This document shows, piece by piece, positions 6,967 to 11,913 of a DNA stretch of 11,913 bases. Both the position numbers and the translations under genes were made by a program. A model generated the notes under the pieces. The model had not been told where the DNA came from. It saw only the letters and a list, made by a program, of their open reading frames with translations, and did not search any database. Where the stretch lies: contig DKNM01000130.1 in assembly GCA_002470695.1 (NCBI GenBank), positions 52,337 to 64,249 of the forward strand. The letters are read 5' to 3'. Position 1 is the first letter of the stretch. Every line of letters begins with the position of its first letter. This DNA is from Candidatus Neomicrothrix sp. UBA7388. GTDB lineage: Bacteria; Actinomycetota; Acidimicrobiia; Acidimicrobiales; Poriferisodalaceae.

Positions 6967-8569
6967 ACATCTGTTCCGGAGCTTCAATGCCTAAAAGATC
7001 GAGACTGACGGCAAAACCCACTCGGGAAGCTTCTACAAGCCAAAGCCGCGCCTGCTGAAGATCTTTTTCAAGGTCAGATCTTAAAACCGGGCAATCGTGG
7101 TAGAAGCCATGAAATGCTGCGGCCATTTCCCGTATCCACGTGGCTAGCCGGTGAGGCGCTCGGTCTCGCGCCGCTAACTCAACTATTTCAGGCAGAGTCG
7201 ATAAACACCGAAGAATTTCTATTTCGCGCTCATGAGTAAGTAACTCGAGGGAATGAGGCATAAGAGGGAGTCGTTCAATTCCGCGTTTACCAGCCTCCCG
7301 GCCAACCGATGCGATTCGGGCGTGCGCATATTGGACGTAGTAAACCGGATTTTCATTCGCCTGGCTCGCTAGAACATCAATGTCGATAGTTTGACGAGTA
7401 TCGATGGATTGCAGCAAGTAAGCAAAGCGAGCGACGTCTGGGCCAACGGCTTCGATCAATTCACTGACTTCGACCATTGTGCCAGTTCGTTTAGAAAGTT
7501 GGATCTCTTTTCCTTCTCTAACCAGAGTCACGTTCTGTCCGATTATTGCCTCATAGGCTTCTGGTGGGTGTCCAAGCATCTGCATCGCAGCCGACATTCG
7601 CGGCACATACCCATGGTGATCGGCGCCGAGAACATCGATAACTAAGTCACCGCGTCCAAACTTCTGCTCGTGATAGGCAATATCCGGGACAAAATATGTT
7701 GGCTCTCCGTCGCTTTTTACAAGGACTCGATCTTTCTCGTCACCAAACTCCGTTGTGCGCAGCCAGAGCGCTCCGTCGTTTTCGACTAGCCAGCCTTCCG
7801 CACGTAGGCGACTTATCACCTGGTCCATTGCTCCAGAACTCACCAAAGCTTTTTCGCTGGCCCAAAGATCAAAGGTCACGTTCATTGAAGCGAGTGCATC
7901 TCGGACTTCAGTCAGAGCCCTTTCCAGACCCCAAACAATAGGGTCAGCATTTGGCGGCATCTCGTCCGCCCATTCCGAAACGTACTCACCTGCGTATCCG
8001 TCATCTGGAATGTCGCGACCCTCTCGCCGGGCCATCAATGATGCTCCGAAAAGTTCAGTCTGAATACCGCGATCGTTTACGTAATACTCAGTTGTAGTCG
8101 CATACCCACATCTACGGAAAATGCGAGCCAAGCTGTCACCGTATGCGCCCCAACGTCCGCCTCCGGCGTGCAGTGGTCCTGTCGGATTAGCTGACACAAA
8201 TTCAAGGTTGACTGATTTTCCCTCACCAATTGCCGATCGGGCGTACCCCGCTTCGCCTAGTTCCAAAACATCGATCATGACCTGATGCAACCATTTGGGA
8301 GACAAGAAAAAGTTGATGAAACCAGGTCCGGCTACCTCCATTTTATCGACTAGTTCGATTCGAGCTTCTTGCATACTTCGAACCAAAGTTTCGGCGAGTT
8401 CTCGGGGAACGTGCCCCATCTGTTTCGCCCTTACGAGAGCAACATTTGAAGACCAATCGCCATGAGTGCGCGACGCCGGCCGCTCCATTTGGATCTCATC
8501 CAACTCGAGCTCGATCTCCAAAACTTCAAAAGAGTTGACCAAAGCTTGTGCCAAGACGTCAGTGATCAC
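6965..8569 (-). CDS. argS: Arginyl-tRNA synthetase
   Basis: This class I synthetase charges tRNA-Arg with arginine. In this 534-residue protein the N-terminal Add-1 domain occupies about 1-85 and ends in GPGFINFFLS. The catalytic domain follows, with VSANPTGPLHAGG (125-137) as the HIGH-equivalent and EYYVNDRG (161-168). VLGADHHGYVPRM (313-325) lies in the ATP site and LSKRTG (358-363) is the KMSKS-equivalent. The DALR anticodon-binding domain is C-terminal, starting near NPVYYVQYAHARI. The second His of HIGH is Gly, as in mycobacterial ArgRS (HIGG), so this is a lineage trait and not a defect. The GTG start (8567-8569) has GGGAG 6 nt upstream. It heads the leftward block and lies 161 bp from a divergent tRNA-Arg. 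Confidence 0.97.
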   Translation of the reverse strand: MITDVLAQALVNSFEVLEIELELDEIQMERPASRTHGDWSSNVALVRAKQMGHVPRELAETLVRSMQEARIELVDKMEVAGPGFINFFLSPKWLHQVMIDVLELGEAGYARSAIGEGKSVNLEFVSANPTGPLHAGGGRWGAYGDSLARIFRRCGYATTTEYYVNDRGIQTELFGASLMARREGRDIPDDGYAGEYVSEWADEMPPNADPIVWGLERALTEVRDALASMNVTFDLWASEKALVSSGAMDQVISRLRAEGWLVENDGALWLRTTEFGDEKDRVLVKSDGEPTYFVPDIAYHEQKFGRGDLVIDVLGADHHGYVPRMSAAMQMLGHPPEAYEAIIGQNVTLVREGKEIQLSKRTGTMVEVSELIEAVGPDVARFAYLLQSIDTRQTIDIDVLASQANENPVYYVQYAHARIASVGREAGKRGIERLPLMPHSLELLTHEREIEILRCLSTLPEIVELAARDRAPHRLATWIREMAAAFHGFYHDCPVLRSDLEKDLQQARLWLVEASRVGFAVSLDLLGIEAPEQM

Positions 8570-8579
8570 GACTCACTCC

Positions 8580-8676
8580 CTGCTAATGCAATTGAAAGAC
8601 TGTCTGAGCACGAGACAGCACCATCTTGACTGTACCTCTGAGACTCTCCAAAGAAGAATCGACTTATGATTAGCAG
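8580..8676 (-). promoter_or_regulatory. Possible structured leader of argS
   Basis: Directly before argS, CTGCTAAT (minus strand, 8676-8669) can pair exactly with ATTAGCAG (8587-8580). The second arm ends just where the argS GGGAG ribosome binding site begins. Between the arms a second exact hairpin, CTGTCT-7 nt-AGACAG, occupies 8600-8618. Together they would close a two-level structure beside the start site. There is no T-box signature. Whether the transcript starts upstream of 8676 is unknown, so this is a hypothesis only. Confidence 0.3.
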
Positions 8677-8713
8677 CCAGAAGTAACTTCGAGTGGATGG
8701 TCGTCCCGTACGC

Positions 8714-8719
8714 TATACA
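8714..8719 (+). promoter_or_regulatory. Possible -10 element of the tRNA-Arg gene
   Basis: TATACA lies 11 bp before the first base of the mature tRNA, the expected place for a -10 box with a very short 5' leader. No clear -35 is seen 16-18 bp upstream, where the bases read around GAGTGG. Confidence 0.3.
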
Positions 8720-8730
8720 TTCGCTATCCC

Positions 8731-8805
8731 GCCCTCGTAGCTCAGGGGATAGAGCAGTGGCCTCCGGAGCCATGAGCGCAGGTTCGAATCCTGCCGAGGG
8801 CGCCA
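8731..8805 (+). tRNA. tRNA-Arg, anticodon CCG
   Basis: The sequence folds into a full cloverleaf. The acceptor is GCCCTCG with CGAGGGC, the D stem GCTC with GAGC around an 8-nt loop, and the anticodon stem GTGGC with GCCAT (one G-U pair). The anticodon loop is CTCCGGA, giving CCG, which reads the Arg codon CGG. A 4-nt variable loop follows, and the T arm is GCAGG-TTCGAAT-CCTGC. The discriminator is G8802 and CCA is encoded at 8803-8805. The gene diverges from argS, the synthetase that would charge it. Nothing resembling an intrinsic terminator follows immediately. Confidence 0.97.
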
Positions 8806-8856
8806 TTAATTAAGAATTTCCTCGAGGTCTAACTATCTGACTCACCGGGTTTTGAA

Positions 8857-8868
8857 TGGCAATTGCCA
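8857..8868. repeat. 12-bp perfect palindrome
   Basis: TGGCAATTGCCA is its own reverse complement. It lies 51 bp downstream of the tRNA in a gene-free stretch. It could be a protein binding site, but there is no neighbouring promoter to support that. Confidence 0.3.
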
Positions 8869-8897
8869 ATAAACGGTTTGTAGGAATTAAGAGTCGC

Positions 8898-8943
8898 TTA
8901 GTTGTCAGTTTGGTGATCTTCCATATGACCAAGTTGCAACTAA
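8898..8943 (+). repeat. Long imperfect hairpin in the tRNA-Arg/PPOX spacer
   Basis: On the plus strand TTAGTTG (8898-8904) pairs with CAACTAA (8937-8943). After a bulged T8905, CAGT pairs with GTTG (two Watson-Crick, two G-U pairs), then TTGGT (8910-8914) pairs with ACCAA (8928-8932). After a G-G mismatch, AT pairs with AT around the 7-nt loop CTTCCAT. This makes 18 pairs in 46 nt. The two G-U pairs become mismatches on the other strand, so plus-strand RNA folds better. No T-run follows, so it is not a typical terminator. The rest of the 8806-9016 spacer shows no gene. Confidence 0.5.
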
Positions 8944-9016
8944 AGCCGCCATATAGGGCTGGTCGACCTTATACACAGCCGCTGAGGACTTCTCGAGACA
9001 AACTGGACGTCACCGA

Positions 9017-9427
9017 TCAAGCCTTCCAGCCGGTCAGTTCGGTCCGTTCAATCACGATGGCTGGACCCTTCGGACGTTTTTCCGCGTACTGAGTGTAACG
9101 ATCACACAAAAGGTCAAGAGCTCGGTCGAACTCAGCGCCACTTTGGTGAACTTTCGCTCGGCCTCGAATCCTCACCCACCAAAGCCGCTTCCAATCCGAA
9201 TGATCGTAATGATCAATCAGAAGCGTCACCTCGGGGAACTGCCTTATATTATCCAAACGCTTGAGCTCGGTAGTTGACTTTCGCTTGTGATCAATCGCCG
9301 TGACTATATTCCGCTCGTCGTAGGCAAAGGTGATCGGCACAAGATCTACGCGTCCATCGGTTCGGATGGTGGCAAGCGTTGCTACGAATGCTTCGTCCAA
9401 CAATGTTAATAAATCTGCTTCGTTCAT
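9017..9427 (-). CDS. PPOX-class protein, probable F420-dependent (Rv0121 family)
   Basis: This 136-residue split-barrel protein of the pyridoxamine 5'-phosphate oxidase superfamily resembles the actinobacterial Rv0121-type group, thought to bind deazaflavin F420. Visible markers are VATLATIRTDGRVDLVPITF (N-terminal strands), AIDHKRKSTTELKRLDNIRQ, VTLLIDHYDHSDWKRLWWVRIRG and the C-terminal TGWKA, with normal length for the group. The substrate is not known. The ATG (9425-9427) is preceded by AAAGGA at rather short spacing; a GTG at 9452-9454 would add nine residues but lacks a ribosome binding site. It diverges from the FrhB-like gene across 148 bp. F420 rather than FMN or heme use is inferred from the family. 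Confidence 0.88.
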   Translation of the reverse strand: MNEADLLTLLDEAFVATLATIRTDGRVDLVPITFAYDERNIVTAIDHKRKSTTELKRLDNIRQFPEVTLLIDHYDHSDWKRLWWVRIRGRAKVHQSGAEFDRALDLLCDRYTQYAEKRPKGPAIVIERTELTGWKA

Positions 9428-9459
9428 TATTCCTTTACACCAAAAGGCAAACACTTCAC

Positions 9460-9487
9460 GGGTGCGCTGCAGCGCAGAGCGACACCC
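9460..9487 (-). promoter_or_regulatory. Hairpin in the PPOX leader / divergent promoter region
   Basis: GGGTG (9460-9464) pairs with CACCC (9483-9487), and CGCT (9465-9468) pairs with AGCG (9478-9481), with one bulged base at 9482. An overlapping perfect 12-bp palindrome, GCGCTGCAGCGC, is at 9464-9475 and offers an alternative fold. It lies 32 bp before the PPOX start and about 88 bp before the FrhB-like gene. It could be an operator or a leader stem. No T-run follows in either direction. Confidence 0.35.
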
Positions 9488-9562
9488 TAGCCCGCGGTTC
9501 CCCCTTACCCAAAAGCTCTGAACAGATGAAGTAATTCGCGGGTCAAACGCGATTCGTCGGCG

Positions 9563-9568
9563 TATTCT
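9563..9568 (+). promoter_or_regulatory. Probable -10 element for a leaderless mRNA of the FrhB-like gene
   Basis: TATTCT ends 7 bp before the ATG at 9576, so transcription starting at the usual distance would begin at or next to the A of the start codon. There is no Shine-Dalgarno sequence before the ATG, which agrees with leaderless translation, common in Actinobacteria. The -35 region (around GTCAAA at 9542-9547) is only a poor match. Confidence 0.45.
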
Positions 9569-9575
9569 CTCATAT

Positions 9576-10739
9576 ATGGCAATGACCGAAGGCAGTACTG
9601 CAGCACCAAAACCTGAGCGATGGTCCTTTCAATGGAAAGAACTACACGAAGAAGTCATCACGTCTGGGCTTTGCACAGGCTGCGCGGGCTGTGTCATTAG
9701 TTGCCCCCACGACGTAATTGGTTACGATCACGAGCAAGGAGGGTTTAAACCCTTCCACATCGAAGAGGAATTAGGAGCGGATAACTGCGGCCACGGCGAA
9801 AAGGGTTGCACTAGCTGCACTCGCGCCTGTCCACGTTTTCGTACCTGGGAGCACGAGGCCGATGACTTTCTCTTCGATAGGCAACGAACTGCAGATGAGC
9901 CCTCCGGCATTTATAAAGACATCATTCTGACGCGAGCCTCGGACGATTTCATTCATGAAGTCGGCCAAGATGGCGGGCTCGTTTCAGCAATTTTAATTTG
10001 GGCTTTAGAAAACGGTTACATTGACGCCGCTCTCACCTCCTACGTAGGCGAGGGCGAAGGCTCTCAATGGACAGCATCCCCAGGAGTCGCATTTAACAGG
10101 GACGACGTAGTTCGCGGAGCAGGCAGCCGATACACCTATTCGGCGAACACCCTTGCATATGATGATGCCATAGAGGCAGGCGCGAAAAAGATTGCTCTCG
10201 TAGGAATGAGCTGCCAAAGCTCGATTGTCCCAGTCGCCAAGTCGCGTAAAATTGGGAAAGTCGGAAATCGATTTGCGTTGAATATCGGACTTTTATGCTC
10301 AAAATCCTTCGATGAGGCAATCTTTGAAGAATTATTCGAGCAGAAATACGGGCTTGACCGTCACACAATAAAAAAGACCAACATTAAAGGCGTTTTCCAA
10401 ATTTGGACCCATGACGGCGGCTACTACGAAATCAACCTAAAAGAATGCCACGCTTGGACGCGAGAGGGCTGCAACCATTGTCCAGACTTTGCAGCTGAAC
10501 ACGCCGACATCTCTACGGGCGGCATCGGAAAATACAGCGACTGGACGTTGACCATTGTTAGGACGCCGATCGGCCGAGAAATAATTATGAAAATGCTTGA
10601 AGGCGGGTACTTGATAGGAAGACCAGGCGACGACGACCCTGCCGCAATCGAGTTAATGCACAGGTTGAGCGAAAAGTCCCGAAAGCGCTGGCCTGACTTC
10701 GCGTGGGAGACACCAGCACTCTTACCTACCCGTAAGTGA
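9576..10739 (+). CDS. Coenzyme F420 hydrogenase/dehydrogenase beta subunit family protein (FrhB/FdhB)
   Basis: This 387-residue iron-sulfur flavoprotein is likely a cytoplasmic electron carrier that oxidises or reduces F420 through FAD/FMN and [4Fe-4S] clusters. Two ferredoxin-like cysteine sets are visible: CTGCAGCVISCP (Cys33, 36, 39, 43) and Cys71, 78, 81, 85. The FrhB/FdhB N-terminal domain follows, with HEVGQDGGLVSAIL and GAGSRYTYSAN. The C-terminal domain carries Cys213, Cys241 and the cluster CHAWTREGCNHCPDF (Cys291, 299, 302) followed by ADISTGGIG. No hydrogenase or formate dehydrogenase partner is present, so it may act alone, as F420H2:ferredoxin or quinone-type enzymes (FpoF-like) do. 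Some relatives reduce chlorophyll intermediates; nothing here suggests that. The start is ATG 9576, with a second ATG at 9582. It ends 13 bp from the convergent lipoprotein gene. Confidence 0.88.
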   Translation: MAMTEGSTAAPKPERWSFQWKELHEEVITSGLCTGCAGCVISCPHDVIGYDHEQGGFKPFHIEEELGADNCGHGEKGCTSCTRACPRFRTWEHEADDFLFDRQRTADEPSGIYKDIILTRASDDFIHEVGQDGGLVSAILIWALENGYIDAALTSYVGEGEGSQWTASPGVAFNRDDVVRGAGSRYTYSANTLAYDDAIEAGAKKIALVGMSCQSSIVPVAKSRKIGKVGNRFALNIGLLCSKSFDEAIFEELFEQKYGLDRHTIKKTNIKGVFQIWTHDGGYYEINLKECHAWTREGCNHCPDFAAEHADISTGGIGKYSDWTLTIVRTPIGREIIMKMLEGGYLIGRPGDDDPAAIELMHRLSEKSRKRWPDFAWETPALLPTRK

Positions 10740-10752
10740 GGGCCTGGAAGGC

Positions 10753-11325
10753 TCACAAACAGGTATTAATAAGATCTACCATGTCAGGCCGAATGGTCTC
10801 AGCTTCAAGAAATTCTGCCAGCCGCTGCTCAGGTATGACATCGACCGCCCTTGAAACGGAACAACGACATAAATCATCCAAACGGCTCGAACCTTGCATG
10901 CAAACAGTTAAGTAAGACTCTAGGGATGGCGCAGACCACGCCGCTGGCCTCGGGGCACCACGGCACTCGGCCAGAAGTCCAGCTAATTCGATCGGAAACT
11001 CATTAAAGGCGCTCATTCGATCTTCTAGACCTTGAACGTCATTAACGTCGACATTGGAGACCAATAGCTCCGAAGCGCAATGACAGGGGCCCACCAAGCC
11101 TGAGTCTGAAATACACGAATCGAGAAACGCAATAGTCGTCTGTACATCAAGCGTAAAAGCGCTAGTTGGAGCAGTACTTATTGGTGGAAGGGTACCCGGG
11201 TTGCCATAGAAGGTAGTAGTCGATTCTGACAGCGAGGTTTTACCATTGCTCGAAGAACATGCACTGAGAAACGATAAGCCAGCGATCACTAGAAGTGGAA
11301 TCAATAGTTTGCGGGTCCCAAGCAC
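10753..11325 (-). CDS. Small lipoprotein with duplicated four-cysteine module
   Basis: This is a 190-residue protein of unknown function. Residues 1-23 form a lipoprotein signal (GTRK, hydrophobic core, lipobox LSAC with Cys23). A Ser/Thr/Pro-rich linker spans about 24-57. Two similar modules follow, each with four Cys: 71, 81, 83, 121 and 142, 153, 155, 189. Both begin [FY]L-x2-C, contain a CxC and end [LI]-x3-C (LLAEC, LINTC), so they look like an internal duplication. They are probably helical and held by disulfides outside the membrane, though metal binding is possible. The GTG start (11323-11325) is 9 bp after the uracil-DNA glycosylase stop and lacks a clear ribosome binding site, so translation is probably coupled. 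Similar CxC modules occur, from memory, in other actinobacterial secreted proteins of unknown role. Confidence 0.82.
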   Translation of the reverse strand: MLGTRKLLIPLLVIAGLSFLSACSSSNGKTSLSESTTTFYGNPGTLPPISTAPTSAFTLDVQTTIAFLDSCISDSGLVGPCHCASELLVSNVDVNDVQGLEDRMSAFNEFPIELAGLLAECRGAPRPAAWSAPSLESYLTVCMQGSSRLDDLCRCSVSRAVDVIPEQRLAEFLEAETIRPDMVDLINTCL

Positions 11326-11334
11326 GGTTGCAGA

Positions 11335-11913
11335 CTAGAGCCGCTTCAAGCCAGCTAGGTCGCGCGCTGCTAGGAAAACTTCATCAAGCATTACTTCGGT
11401 AAGTCGGCCCGTGAAAGTATTTTGCTGGCTCGGGTGAAATGAACAAATCAAGTGTCTTGGTGGTCGGCGCTCTTGTACTCCTATCGGCACGACAACACCA
11501 TGGCCAAACCGGGGACGCGGTCGAATTCCTAAAACCGAAGCAGCAACCTGATAGCCGAATTGACCCAACGCAACAAACACGCTTACTTCTCCAAGTAACT
11601 CCAACTCTTTTTCGATAAAGGGCCGGCAGCTGTCCCGTTCTTCTGGGGTCGGCTTATTTGCCGGAGGAGCGCATCTCACCGCTGCGGTCACATAAGCGTC
11701 TTCCAAGGCCAGTCCATCATGGAGGTGTGTCGCCGAAGGTTGGTTAGCAAAACCCGTTCTGAACAACGAAGCAAAAAGAAAATCTCCGGATCGATCACCT
11801 GTGAAGACCCGGCCCGTGCGATTGGCGCCGTGCGCAGCGGGGGCGAGACCAATAATCATGACCTTGGCATTCGGATCACCGAAACCAGGAACACCTCGAC
11901 CCCAATACTCCTG
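11335..11913 (-). CDS. Uracil-DNA glycosylase family 5 (UdgB), N-terminus outside window
   Basis: This base-excision repair enzyme removes uracil (and in this family hypoxanthine and others) from DNA. The visible frame of 193 codons enters from the right edge, beginning QEYWGRGVPGFGDPNAKVM, which is the expected conserved segment. The internal ATG at 11857-11859 is therefore not the true start. Motif 1 is GLAPAAHG, which lacks the polar catalytic residue of other UDG families and is typical of family 5. TGRVFTGDRSGD follows, then RCAPP and SCRP supply two of the four [4Fe-4S] Cys ligands, the other two being expected in the missing N-terminus. HPSQQNTFTGRLT is the His-containing second catalytic motif. 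The stop (TAG) is 9 bp before the lipoprotein gene. Confidence 0.93.
   Translation of the reverse strand, partial: QEYWGRGVPGFGDPNAKVMIIGLAPAAHGANRTGRVFTGDRSGDFLFASLFRTGFANQPSATHLHDGLALEDAYVTAAVRCAPPANKPTPEERDSCRPFIEKELELLGEVSVFVALGQFGYQVAASVLGIRPRPRFGHGVVVPIGVQERRPPRHLICSFHPSQQNTFTGRLTEVMLDEVFLAARDLAGLKRL

Noticed and set aside
8158..8169. Loss of the second His of the HIGH motif in ArgRS (HAGG)
   Set aside because: Actinobacterial ArgRS such as that of Mycobacterium has HIGG here, and all other catalytic motifs are present.
8573..8806. Leftward 77-residue open frame containing SAGFEPALMAPEATALSPELRGR
   Set aside because: This is the well-known false translation of the antisense strand of a tRNA gene; it lies over tRNA-Arg(CCG).
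8731..9016. Possible integration site of a mobile element at the tRNA 3' end
   Set aside because: No repeat of the tRNA 3' end, no integrase and no phage or element gene was found in the window.
8856..9092. Rightward 78-residue open frame after the tRNA
   Set aside because: It has no ribosome binding site, runs through the hairpin, and its last third overlaps the 3' end of the better supported PPOX gene.
11335..11859. A 174-residue uracil-DNA glycosylase starting at the ATG at 11857
   Set aside because: The in-frame codons upstream to the window edge encode the conserved YWGRGVPGFGDP segment, so the gene is partial rather than short.

Overview
The window looks like a chromosomal segment of an actinobacterium of intermediate GC, most likely an Acidimicrobiia-type lineage. 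The class is inferred from the gene set, since no marker gene was compared. Supporting points are the gene order argS-lysA-hom-thrC-rho-rpmE known from Actinobacteria, a Rho with the long acidic and Arg-rich N-terminal insertion typical of actinobacterial Rho, an HxGG-type arginyl-tRNA synthetase, two proteins of F420-associated families, and a family 5 uracil-DNA glycosylase.

Layout. Positions 1-8569 hold a tightly packed leftward block. In transcription order it is argS, lysA (its ribosome binding site overlaps the argS stop codon), hom, thrC, a 184-bp gap, rho, rpmE (zinc-independent type B L31), and a conserved gene of unknown function that runs off the left edge. Rightward of argS, a 161-bp gap separates it from a divergent tRNA-Arg(CCG) at 8731-8805. 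A 211-bp non-coding stretch follows and contains a strong imperfect hairpin. Next come a leftward small PPOX/F420-type flavin-split-barrel protein and, divergent from it, a rightward FrhB/FdhB-type iron-sulfur flavoprotein that appears to be translated from a leaderless mRNA. The right edge is a leftward pair: a family 5 uracil-DNA glycosylase (its N-terminus lies outside the window) followed 9 bp later by a small lipoprotein with two copies of a four-cysteine module.

How the genes fit together. The left block joins arginine charging (argS), the last step of lysine synthesis (lysA), the homoserine branch to threonine (hom, thrC) and transcription/translation functions (rho, rpmE). Homoserine kinase (thrB), which lies between thrC and rho in the M. 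tuberculosis version of this cluster, is absent. The PPOX protein and the FrhB-like protein share one divergent promoter region and may both use deazaflavin F420.

The most notable observation is the Rho protein. It keeps the ATPase residues (Walker A GKT, Walker B Asp, catalytic Glu, arginine finger) but departs from the near-invariant Rho sequence in the Walker A lead-in, Q-loop, R-loop and C-terminal region, the parts that hold and move RNA in the central channel. No CRISPR array, insertion sequence or prophage gene was seen.
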